Below are positions 38,364-47,443 of a stretch of DNA of 64,000 nt, one piece after another. A model generated the notes under the pieces. It was not told the DNA's origin. It did not search any database and worked only from the letters and a program-made list of their open reading frames with translations. Both the position numbers and the translations under genes were made by a program. The DNA is from Gordionus sp. m RMFG-2023 (taxonomy: Eukaryota > Nematomorpha > Gordioida > Chordodea > Parachordodidae): contig NC_088778.1 in NCBI RefSeq assembly GCF_954871325.1, positions 28,629,120-28,693,119 on the forward strand, read 5' to 3'. Numbering within the stretch: position 1 is the stretch's first letter; the number at the start of each line of letters is the position of its first letter.

Positions 38364-41300
38364 CTATCCCTCTCTCCTCGCCGCATCATGGCTAGATTTC
38401 AATCTTTCAGACTCTACTCTCTTCCGTATCTGTTCTGCGTGTCTAACTCCTTCCTTTCCGTCCACGAATTTTACTCTCACCATTTTATGCCCCATGTTCT
38501 GTATAATTATTCCTGACTCCCATTTTCGGGTACCTCCAAAAATTCTCGCCCATACGGTCTGACCATTCACAAATTCACACTGATTATCCATTGAATTTTC
38601 CTCCTGCGCCGGTTTGGGTCTTAAGAAATCCAACTGAATACGAGTTCTACGGCCCAAAAACTTTTCTGCTGGGGACAATTCCTCTCCCTTTCGACTATTG
38701 TTATAATACGCAATCGCTATCCAAATCTCTCCACCCCCATATTTCGACTTCCTCAACCAACTCTTTACCACCGCCACCATCCTTTCCGCCTGCCCATTCG
38801 AGCTTGGGTGGTAAGGAGGTGCCAAAATGTGTCTCGCCCCAGTTTCAGTACAAAAAACCTTAAATTGTTTACTTATAAAAGCGGGTCCTCCATCCGACAC
38901 GACTATTTCCGCTACCCCAAACTTTGCCCAAAGATCTTTTAACGTCTTAATTACTACTTGCGTTGTTAACCCCTTTACTTCTTGATACTCTACCCATTTT
39001 GAGTAAGCGTCCACTACGAGGAGATATATTTTATTTTCGAAGTCGAAAAAGTCTAAGTGTACTCTTTCCCATGGTTGAGTAGCCCTAGGCCAAATACTTT
39101 TCTTGTCCTTTCGAGGCATACTTGCCCATGAATTACACATTTCACAACTTCTCACCATATTCTCGATTTCTTTATTCATGCCAGGCCACCATACGTATTC
39201 CCGCCCCCATTGTTTCATTCGTTCCATACCCTGATGTCCAGCATGGATCATTGTCTTTACTGCCTCCCGCAATCTGGACGGCACCACTCCCCGACTTCCT
39301 CGTACCACACACTCGTCCACTATCGTTAGCTCTTTCTCCACTTGCTTGAACTTCTTGTCCCCATCTCGCCATTGCTTCCGACCCAATATGCACGCTTTGA
39401 TTCTCGTCAACTCGCGATCTTTTAAAGTAGCATTTTTGAGTTGTTCCCATGCAACTGGTCCTCCTTTAGATATTCCGACTATCGCTCTAATCAACCCGTG
39501 CTCATCCTCTTCATCCATATCTTTCGACCTACTCGTTTCGCAATCCTCTCCCGCTCCACATCTAGAAAGAATATCCGGTAAGTAATTTTCTCTTCCTCGT
39601 CGGTATTTCACTTGCACGTCGAAACTGCCTACCAGCAATAGCCATCGCTGCAACCTAGGCGACAACATGAGCTCCTTGTTGTCCTTTCTGAAAAGATGAA
39701 CCAAGGGCTTGTGATCCGTATATATGACAAATCGACGTCCGATCAAGTATTCCCGACATTTAGTCAATCCAAATATAACCGCTAGCGCTTCTTGTTCGAT
39801 CACTGAATATCTTGTCTCGGCCTCTCTAAAGATTCTTGAGAAAAATAAAATAGGTCTCTCCAATTCGTCTATACAATGTAATAGCGCTCCACCCACACCC
39901 CTATTTGAAGCATCAACGGCCAATATCACTGGCACATCGTTATCAAAACATACTAGTACTGGTTCCCTTCCAATCCTCAATTTCAACTCCTCAAAAGCCT
40001 CCTCCTGTTCAATCTTCCATTCAAATCTTTCTCCTTTCTTTAACAATTTATACAACGGCGCCGCTATCTGCGCGAAGCCTTCCACAAAACGGTGATAATA
40101 ATTCACCATTCCCAAGAAAGCTTGTACTTCCACTTTATTATTAGGCTTCAACATGCTTGTTATATTTGCCATATTTTTGTCTAAAGGTCTGACCTCTTTC
40201 CCATTGATTTTATGCCCCAAATATACGATTTCTGATACTCCCAACACACTTTTTTCAACGCTTGCCCGCAATCCTTTATCCTTGATCCTTTTGAACACCT
40301 CCTCCAATCTTCGTTCGTGTTGCTCGGGAGTCTTTCCCATCACTAATACGTCATCCATGTAGTAAAATACTCCCTCTAGTCCTTGAAAAACTGCCGCCAT
40401 CGTTCTTTGAAAAATTGGAGCCGACACGCTAAGTCCAAACGGCAATCTACAGAAGGCATACAATCCCTTCGGAGTCGTGATCGTTAATAGCTTTTGTACC
40501 TCGGGTTTCACCTTCAATTGTAAATAAGCGTTCGAAAAGTCCACCTTTGAAAAATATATGCTACCCCTTAAATTAGCTAATATTTCTTCAATCCGAGGTA
40601 ACGGATATTTTATCTCCACAACCCACGGGTTTAGCGTGACCCGAAAATCAGCGCATAAACGAAGCTTTCCATTGGCCTTCTTCACGGGTACTAACGGTGT
40701 TGCCCATTCGCTATATTCCACTGGACAAACAATGCCCTTCTGCACCCACTGCTCCAATTCCTTGTCTACTTCATTTCGCCATTCGAACGGTATCCGACGT
40801 AATGCACAAAACTTGGGCACATATCCCTCCTTTAATTTGATATCCACTTCATAATCTCGGAGACAACCCAACTTCTCATCAAAAATCTCCTTGTAATTTT
40901 TCATCAAGTTTCTCACTCCCTCTTGTACTTTGATCATACTAAATTCTATCTCTCTATCCCGCAATTCCCTCTCTTCCAGTCGTCTCGTTTCCTTTCCATC
41001 CATTTCCATTGGTTGGCTATGTGTTCCCTTAGTATTTCCTTGTTCCAAATCATCATCTTCTCTAGTCTCTTCTTCTGGCAACATTATTTTCCCATCTGCC
41101 AATCTCTCCAGCTCCGCTTCAAACTTTCCTTGATCATGAATTTCTTTCTGTTCTTCAGTATCATTTCTTTCTTCCTTTCTCCCAAAGTCGCGACAACTCC
41201 TAAAATTCTCTCCAATACCTCCCCTAAGATTCTCCCCAATACCTCCCCTATAGTTCCCCCCAAAACCTCCCCTAAAATTCTCTCCAATACCTCCCCTAAG

Positions 41301-41702
41301 ATTCTCCCCGATACCTCCCCTATAGTTCCCCCCGATACCTCCCCTATAATTCTCCCCAATACCTCCCCTAAAATTCTCTCCAATACCTCCCCTAAGATTC
41401 TCCCCAATACCTCCCCTATAGTTCCCCCCAAAACCTCCCTTATAATTTCCCCCGATACCTCCCCTATAGTTCCCCCCGAAACCTCCCTTATAATTTCCCC
41501 CGATACCTCCCCTATAGTTCCCCCCGATACCTCCCCTATAATTCTCCCCAATACCTCCCCTAAAATTTCCCCCAATATCTCCCCTATAGTTCCCCCCAAA
41601 ACCTCCCCTACAGTCTCTAACAACCCTATTATCCTCTCTTCTCCTTTCCCCTTCCAAAAAGGTTTCAATTCCTGGCAATCTCTCTCCATACCACAAATTC
41701 AT
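38364..41702 (-). CDS. Ty3/gypsy Pol: Gly/Arg repeat, reverse transcriptase, RNase H, integrase
   Basis: About 1112 residues from the ATG at 41702, which overlaps the end of the protease frame. Residues about 32-167 are 17 octapeptides of RGGIGENY type. After an acidic Glu-rich linker, reverse transcriptase follows, with WATPLVPVKKANGKLRLCAD, VDFSNAYLQL, LPFGLSVSAPIFQR and catalytic YMDD (near 40350). RNase H has VDASNRGVGGALL and YTDHKPLVHLF. Integrase has HAGHQGMERM...CEMC (HHCC zinc-binding), DAYSKWVE, SDGGPAFIS and YHPSSNGQAER (DDE). The tail (GQTVWARIFGG, GIIIQNMGHKMVRVKF) is like the GPY/F-type module. The frame looks whole. Confidence 0.9.
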   Translation of the reverse strand: MNLWYGERLPGIETFLEGERRREDNRVVRDCRGGFGGNYRGDIGGNFRGGIGENYRGGIGGNYRGGIGGNYKGGFGGNYRGGIGGNYKGGFGGNYRGGIGENLRGGIGENFRGGIGENYRGGIGGNYRGGIGENLRGGIGENFRGGFGGNYRGGIGENLRGGIGENFRSCRDFGRKEERNDTEEQKEIHDQGKFEAELERLADGKIMLPEEETREDDDLEQGNTKGTHSQPMEMDGKETRRLEERELRDREIEFSMIKVQEGVRNLMKNYKEIFDEKLGCLRDYEVDIKLKEGYVPKFCALRRIPFEWRNEVDKELEQWVQKGIVCPVEYSEWATPLVPVKKANGKLRLCADFRVTLNPWVVEIKYPLPRIEEILANLRGSIYFSKVDFSNAYLQLKVKPEVQKLLTITTPKGLYAFCRLPFGLSVSAPIFQRTMAAVFQGLEGVFYYMDDVLVMGKTPEQHERRLEEVFKRIKDKGLRASVEKSVLGVSEIVYLGHKINGKEVRPLDKNMANITSMLKPNNKVEVQAFLGMVNYYHRFVEGFAQIAAPLYKLLKKGERFEWKIEQEEAFEELKLRIGREPVLVCFDNDVPVILAVDASNRGVGGALLHCIDELERPILFFSRIFREAETRYSVIEQEALAVIFGLTKCREYLIGRRFVIYTDHKPLVHLFRKDNKELMLSPRLQRWLLLVGSFDVQVKYRRGRENYLPDILSRCGAGEDCETSRSKDMDEEDEHGLIRAIVGISKGGPVAWEQLKNATLKDRELTRIKACILGRKQWRDGDKKFKQVEKELTIVDECVVRGSRGVVPSRLREAVKTMIHAGHQGMERMKQWGREYVWWPGMNKEIENMVRSCEMCNSWASMPRKDKKSIWPRATQPWERVHLDFFDFENKIYLLVVDAYSKWVEYQEVKGLTTQVVIKTLKDLWAKFGVAEIVVSDGGPAFISKQFKVFCTETGARHILAPPYHPSSNGQAERMVAVVKSWLRKSKYGGGEIWIAIAYYNNSRKGEELSPAEKFLGRRTRIQLDFLRPKPAQEENSMDNQCEFVNGQTVWARIFGGTRKWESGIIIQNMGHKMVRVKFVDGKEGVRHAEQIRKRVESERLKSSHDAARREG
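41202..41609 (-). repeat. 24-bp coding minisatellite, 17 units, in pol
   Basis: Unit encodes RGG(I/F)G(E/G)N(Y/F/L); KGG and RGD variants occur. All units keep the frame, giving a Gly/Arg/Asn-rich low-complexity segment between the protease and reverse transcriptase. Because the unit lacks stops in other frames, long artificial open frames appear on both strands here. Confidence 0.9.
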
Positions 41703-42202
41703 ATCTCTATTTTCTTCATATCTTGCAACAGGTAAAAATACACCACACCATGCGAATACCCCCAAAAACCACAATCTGGACCAATTCGGGTGATCCAATC
41801 CCATCCCACTACTGACTCTACTTTTCGATCTACTATCCATAAGTCCAAAATCTCCACTCTATTCTCTAATACCACCTTTAACTCCACCCTTCCCATCACT
41901 GCGACTTCTGATCCATCCAACTGACGGATCTTGATGTCCTCCCGTTTAATTATCCCTTCCGACCAAATACTCTGATATTTCTCATATCCCATCACGGATA
42001 TGGCTGCCCCGGTATCAAATAACATGGATACCATATTTCCATTCAAATTTATCCAAACTCTAGGGCAAGGATCATGTATCCTTTCCTCTTGTATCATATA
42101 TATGCCCTTTGATACCCAATCTTTCTCACTATAATCTAATCTTTCCATCTCTTTCGCCCAAAGCCCCCCGACCTTTGCGGCATGCTCTTTGCCATCATAT
42201 AG
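41699..42202 (-). CDS. Retroelement aspartic protease
   Basis: Contains the retropepsin active-site motif MLFDTGAAISVMGYEKY followed by VMGRVELKVVL and VESVVGWDWITRI (flap and second-half pattern). It follows the first ORF in the same reading frame, separated from it by a stop, an arrangement compatible with the read-through known for some retroelement gag-protease junctions. Its end overlaps the pol start by ATGA, which could couple translation. Looks whole. Confidence 0.8.
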   Translation of the reverse strand, partial: LYDGKEHAAKVGGLWAKEMERLDYSEKDWVSKGIYMIQEERIHDPCPRVWINLNGNMVSMLFDTGAAISVMGYEKYQSIWSEGIIKREDIKIRQLDGSEVAVMGRVELKVVLENRVEILDLWIVDRKVESVVGWDWITRIGPDCGFWGYSHGVVYFYLLQDMKKIEI

Positions 42203-42949
42203 TCACAAATACTCGCAATCTCTCGCCCCATGTCCTTCCTTCCGGCAACGGAAACAGATTCTATTCTGCTCTTTATTCACAGCCAAAAATGGTATTCCTA
42301 CCTCTTTATTTTTTTCACTTTCTATAATTCTAACATTTGGAGCACTTTGCCCCATGTCCCTCTGCGGAAAACCGCCTCTAGTTTTGAAATTACCCACATT
42401 GCATTCCTCCCTATTATGACCAAATCGACCACAACCTGCACATCGTAGCTTATCACGTCTTCCTGAACAAAACGTGGCTATATGTCCATATTTTCCACAT
42501 TCAAAACATTTCGTTTCTTGGCAATCTCTGACCATATGTCCCTGTCTTCCGCAATTATAACAATTCATTCTCCCCCTTACTCTTGAATCAAAGTTAGGTC
42601 TCATTTCTCCTCTCCTTCCCTGTGAACTTTCTCTAGGTCCCCTATATGTCCCCAATCTCTGATTAGTATATGAATCTCCCCTTTCAGGCCTATAGGTTAA
42701 TTTATCTAATTCGCTATCCGTCCACCCATTAATTAACTCCTGCACTGGGAACCATGTTACCTTTCCCATAACATCCTCTTCCCCATTATGTCCTTCTATA
42801 GTCAATGTCTGCCCCTTTATTTTCACACTTCGACTTCTTCTCAACTTTCTTCCCCATATTAAGCTACACATCCATATTACTAATATAACCAATGCCCCAA
42901 AAATATTATATTGTATTTCCCAGTATTTTACAAATTTTAAACTTTTCAT
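42203..42949 (-). CDS. Gag-like ORF with N-terminal membrane segment and four zinc knuckles
   Basis: 248 residues. Residues about 16-34 (FGALVILVIWMCSLIW) are hydrophobic and followed by RKLRRSRS, a possible transmembrane anchor. Four CCHC knuckles occupy the C-terminal half: CYNCGRQGHMVRDC, CFECGKYGHIATFC, CAGCGRFGHNREEC and CFRCRKEGHGARDC (the last at the very end). A recognisable capsid domain with major homology region is not seen, and the region between the membrane segment and knuckles is only about 90 residues. Likely the nucleocapsid-type ORF of the element; a capsid exon upstream is possible but not seen. Confidence 0.7.
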   Translation of the reverse strand: MKSLKFVKYWEIQYNIFGALVILVIWMCSLIWGRKLRRSRSVKIKGQTLTIEGHNGEEDVMGKVTWFPVQELINGWTDSELDKLTYRPERGDSYTNQRLGTYRGPRESSQGRRGEMRPNFDSRVRGRMNCYNCGRQGHMVRDCQETKCFECGKYGHIATFCSGRRDKLRCAGCGRFGHNREECNVGNFKTRGGFPQRDMGQSAPNVRIIESEKNKEVGIPFLAVNKEQNRICFRCRKEGHGARDCEYL

Positions 42950-43103
42950 TTCGACCTTATAAAAAATTTATAATTAATTTCAAAATAAAAATTTTTGTTA
43001 TTTGTAATGTTAATAGATATGATATTATTAATAGTGTAAACAACCCAATAATACACATGTACATCTACAGTTAATAAGTCTAAAGATACGACAAAAATTT
43101 GGG

Positions 43104-43323
43104 CAAATTTTGTGTAACAGATTTACAACTCGTAAAATTCGGACAGCACTTCCGTACGATAAGACTTTTTTTTTATTTTGAGAGAGCAGAGAAAGGAAAA
43201 AAAAATAAATGGACAAATTTTGTGTAACAGATTTATAACTCGTAAAATTCGGACAGCACTTCCGTACGATAAGACTTTTTTTTTATTTTGAGAGAGTAGA
43301 GAAAGGAAAAAAAAAATAAATGG
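43104..43323. repeat. 110-bp tandem duplication upstream of the gypsy element
   Basis: Two adjacent copies share AAATTTTGTGTAACAGATTT, AACTCGTAAAATTCGGACAG and CACTTCCGTACGATAAGACT followed by a T run and GAGAGAG. Only two or three differences, so recent. It may be part of the element's leader or a truncated terminal repeat. Confidence 0.85.
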
Positions 43324-43324
43324 A

Positions 43325-44242
43325 CAGCTGATGTCGATGATGAAGACGATGTATACTTCACTTCAAGACTCAAATACCACTATATGATATTTTTCACTCG
43401 AAGACTCAAATACCACTATATGATATTTTACCGCAAATGTAGATGAAGACGATGTACAATTCACTTCAAGACTCAAATACCACTATATGATATTTCCACT
43501 CGAAGACTCAAATACCACTATATGATATTTTACCGCACCACTATATGATATTTTCCACTCGAAGACTCAAATACCACTATATGATATTTTACCGTAGATG
43601 TAGATGAAGACGATGTACACTTCACTTCAAGACTCAAATACCACTATATGATATTTTCCACTCGAAGACTCAAATACCACTATATGATATTTTACCGTAG
43701 ATGTAGATGAAGACGATGTACAATTCACTTCAAGACTCAAATACCACTATATGATATTTTCCACTCGAAGACTCAAATACCACTATATGATATTTTACCG
43801 TAGATGTAGATGAAGACGATGTACAATTCACTTCAAGACTCAAATACCACTATATGATATTTTCCACTCGAAGACTCAAATACCACTATATGATATTTTA
43901 CCGTAGATGTAGATGAAGACGATGTACACTTCACTTCAAGACTCAAATACCACTATATGATATTTTCCACTCGAAGACTCAAATACCACTATATGATATT
44001 TTACCGTAGATGTAGATGAAGACGATGTACACTTCACTTCAAGACTCAAATACCACTATATGATATTTTCCACTCGAAGACTTAAATACCACTATATGAT
44101 ATTTTACCGTAGATGTAGATGAAGACGATGTACAATTCACTTCAAGACTCAAATACCACTATATGATATTTTCCACTCGAAGACTCAAATACCACTATAT
44201 GATATTTTCCACTCGAAGACTCAAATACCACTATATGATATT
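43325..44242. repeat. 103-bp tandem array, about eight units with a 36-bp subrepeat
   Basis: Each unit contains two copies of CTCAAATACCACTATATGAT, joined by TTTCCACTCGAAGA, then ACCGTAGATGTAGATGAAGA and CGATGTACACTTCACTTCAA. Near-identical units indicate recent homogenisation. On the minus strand every unit shows TGGTATTTGAGTC, which looks like a primer-binding-site-type TGG start, but this is speculative. Not a CRISPR array: eukaryotic context, no spacers. Confidence 0.9.
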
Positions 44243-47029
44243 ACGACAACCGCACTAACCAGGTTGCTTTGTATAAACACGGCACCAATTTCAAAATTTC
44301 ACCGTACAGAAATGTTTAACTTAACAGTATATTTATTTATTTTTTTACCCCTTTTTTTTTTTGAATAAATTGGTTTTATTTTTCTTTAAAACAATAAAAA
44401 AATATAATTGATAATAATGATGAATTTCCACTTTTTTTTAGTTTATATAAGATTATTATTATTTTTTTTTTATAAATATTAAATTATTATTTATTTTTTT
44501 TTTACATAATAAATATTAAAAATATTTATATAATGACGTTCAAGATGACTGCGCGAAACAAAAAAAATATTTTAAAATTTTTGTCGAGGTCCGAGTTCGA
44601 CCCTATCCAAAATAAAATTTCAAAAATCGAGATCCCAATCCAATCAAATCGTGCATGGTCCAAATTTATTAAAATGCGATAATTAAAATAACTCATCGTA
44701 TATAATAAGCAAGATTTATGTGGGAAATACAAAAAATAGCCAAGCGCGTCGCGGGTAATACCTATGGGTGAGAAAGGGGGGAAGGGGGGGGGGTGGGTTT
44801 GGGATAATTAAATTTACCACCCTTCCCGCTGCGTAAGCACATGTTTTTTTCGAGGAAACATTTTTTCCCCCTCTTACCAATTTTGAATATTTTCTGGTTT
44901 TTATACTTCTATTTTACAGGTAATATCTTATTTTAATTTATATCGATTTTAGAAAATGAAATATGTGAATTCTGTAGTGCATAGGCAAAAATATTTTATT
45001 ATAAATGATAATTTATTACTATATATGAATACTTTGCTTATCTTTTTTTATAACAATTTTAGAAAGTGAAATAATGTAAATTTTGTAGCAGGCGAGTAAC
45101 TAAACCCCTAGCAAATTTATCTGTTGTAAACGCTATTTTAAGCTAAAAATTATCCCCCCTACACAGCCATCACCCCCAAAAAATGTAAACAATATATCAC
45201 GAATTTAAACAATAAAACTTAATAACTTTTTAAATAAAGATTATTTAGAAAAAAAACATTTTTATTTTAAAAAAAGGTTAAACCCCAAAATTATTTTTAT
45301 AAAAATCTAATATAGCCAAAAGGCGTACAATAAGTGGACTTAAAGATATTCAATAAAATTTATGGGAAAAACCCCACATAATAAGTACCCCCCCCCCTCA
45401 TGAATCCCTGATATACTTACGTTTTTTTTAAGTGTGGTTAATAATATTTTATTATAAATGATATTTAAGGGCTATGAATTAATTTTTAGATTTATTTGTA
45501 AATAATGCATATATCTATTATTTATACGGAGTATAAAAAAAATAAATTGCATAATTTTGAGTAGATATTTCGTTATGTTCTCCAAACCATGAATCTGAAC
45601 CCTATTTTTATTAAATTTTATTTCTGAATCCAGACCTGGACACTTTTTTTTGTTAGACATACCTGTTAAAAGCAAATTTGGGGACCGGGGTGGGGGGGGG
45701 AAGGCATCTGGCTACTGGATAAAAAAATGGCAATATTTTAAATTTAAAAGACAGCCGTTTTGAATATTATTCTATCAAGCTAGCATAATTTTTAGTTTAA
45801 TTGAGTTAATAACACGATGAATCAGGGTAAAATTATTATATATTTTTTTTAACAAACAAAGATGAAAAGATGAGATGGGAAAAAAAAAATATTTTGATTC
45901 TGCCAAAAGTTTGTTAAAATTGGCCGATTCAAATATATCGTAAATGGCGGTTAAAAAATTAATTATATGATTCAATTGAAGCCATGGAAATATTTGGATA
46001 GCCGATATAAAGCATTTATAATTATTTTATTTGTTCCCTGTGACCCATATTATCGCAGCCAAATGAGCGATAGAGAAGTTGGGTGAGCTATGCAAACCTG
46101 TCAATCTCCTCGCGTTATTTTGCTTACATGACAATCAGCATGCTAGGGTTAGATAAAATCGTTAACTTTTTATGTTCAATGATTAAAATCCTTACGTTCT
46201 TTTGACATAAATTAGTATAATTTTGTTTTGATATATCAACAAAATTTTTCGAAATTCTGTGCATCACCAAAAAAAAAGATTACAACAATAAAAGCTATTT
46301 TGAAATTTATAATTTTATTTTGAAATTTACTTTATCTCATCCATAACTCCACATCTCAAATGCAAATGTTTCAATCAATGGTAATGTTCTTTGTTTTATT
46401 GCAAGGTTTTAAAAAAAAATATATGGATTAAAGGTCTAATTTATAAGGAATATAAACAAAGCCCGATCCCAATTCATATTTTAGTAGTGTAAGGTAAAAT
46501 GGTTAATAAAATAATTACGTTTGACTTTTCGTAATGCATAAAAAAAATTGATAATATTTTATACATTATCCTTCCTTATCTGCTGAAAAAAAAAGTGCGA
46601 TTACGATTATGATTTAATTTGAAAAAGAAAGAAATATCAAAAAAATTAATTTAATATAAATAATATTAAAAAAAAATGTTTGCACTGATGAAAAAATGCT
46701 TGTGATATTTAAAAAAAAAATGATTATTTACATAGTAGAGAGAGAAGAAAAAGAAAATGTAAAATATTAAATTAACCTATATTTTTCTTAATGTATTAAA
46801 TATCAAAAAAATAATGATATTTTTATAATAATTTCATTAATTGCGTATTCCAAAAAAAAAAAATCAACTGAAACTTTATATTTCTTATCAAAAATGTTTT
46901 AAATTTTTTTTATTTTAAATAAAAAATTTAAATTTATAAATTAGGAGAAAATAGATATATAATATACTTTAAATTTTATTAAACCTTAACAGCGCGGGTT
47001 TTTAATTAGAATTTTAATTGTGCTTATTA
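44243..47029. other. AT-rich intergenic region
   Basis: No gene found. G- or C-homopolymer-rich patches lie at about 44775-44795, 45388-45397 and 45685-45700. A block at about 44570-44662 (GTCCGAGTTCGACCC ... CGTGCATGGTCC) resembles the inside of the hAT MITE at 26121-26348 and may be a decayed relative. Confidence 0.5.
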
Positions 47030-47182
47030 CAGCTGAGTGATTCCTCTGTTTATAACTGGCTAAACATAGTTTTTAGCTTAAAAATATCACTTTAGCTGGT
47101 GCTTTTTTTAAAAAAAAAATAAAACATAAATTAGCTCGCAGAGCATTAACCTTTATGTTCATAGATACTAATTACTCAGCTA
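47030..47182. repeat. Possible short MITE, about 150 bp
   Basis: Ends inverted: CAGCTGAGTGATT at left, inverse TAGCTGAGTAATTAG at right. The inner block AAAAATATCACTTTAGC resembles AAAACTATCACTTTGAC in the family B repeat at 697-925. Non-coding. Confidence 0.4.
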
Positions 47183-47415
47183 GCTATACTTACAGCTAAT
47201 ATTTCTATTATAAAAATGATCATTTAATTTTCAGAATTTTTTTATTAAGGGGGTCATAGTCTCATATATATCTGTATAAAAAAAATGTACATTGCGTTTT
47301 TAATAAATAAAGAATATAAGGATTTCTATATATCTGATAACCTAGAATTTTATAATTATACATTTTATTACATTTTTAAATTTTTTTTAATCATTACAAA
47401 AGTTATTTGCGAAAA

Positions 47416-47425
47416 TTTATTTATT
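47416..47425 (-). terminator. Overlapping AATAAA polyadenylation signals after the kinase gene
   Basis: On the minus strand AAATAAATAAA lies about 20-30 bp after the stop codon. The position fits a very short 3' UTR. An A-rich run (ATTAAAAAAAATTTAAAA) follows about 45 bp further on. Confidence 0.4.
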
Positions 47426-47443
47426 TGGTATCAAATTGTCTAA

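Larger units (their letters stand above)
37373..43323 (-). mobile_element. Ty3/gypsy element with long open frames, LTRs not found
   Basis: Minus-strand order: a zinc-knuckle ORF (42949-42203), aspartic protease, reverse transcriptase, RNase H, integrase (together 42148-38364), and an extra downstream ORF (38002-37373). The pol frame is open for over 1100 codons, so the coding part looks whole, with no obvious breaks. I could not find flanking LTRs: the upstream side instead has a 110-bp tandem duplication (43104-43323) and then a 103-bp array (43325-44242). Coding DNA is far less AT-rich than the surroundings. Limits at both ends are uncertain. Confidence 0.85.

Noticed and set aside
40923-41735. 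Long + strand frame (270 codons) rich in Pro/Ser/Thr
   Set aside because: It is antisense to pol; the length comes from the 24-bp repeat, which has no stops in several frames. The minus-strand alternative frame at 41084-41689 (Gly/Glu/Val repeats) is rejected for the same reason.
43325-44242. CRISPR array
   Set aside because: Units are repeated end to end with no unique spacers, and the genome is eukaryotic.
44570-44662. tRNA-like B box (GAGTTCGACCC)
   Set aside because: No cloverleaf can be formed around it; the block looks like the inside of a hAT MITE.
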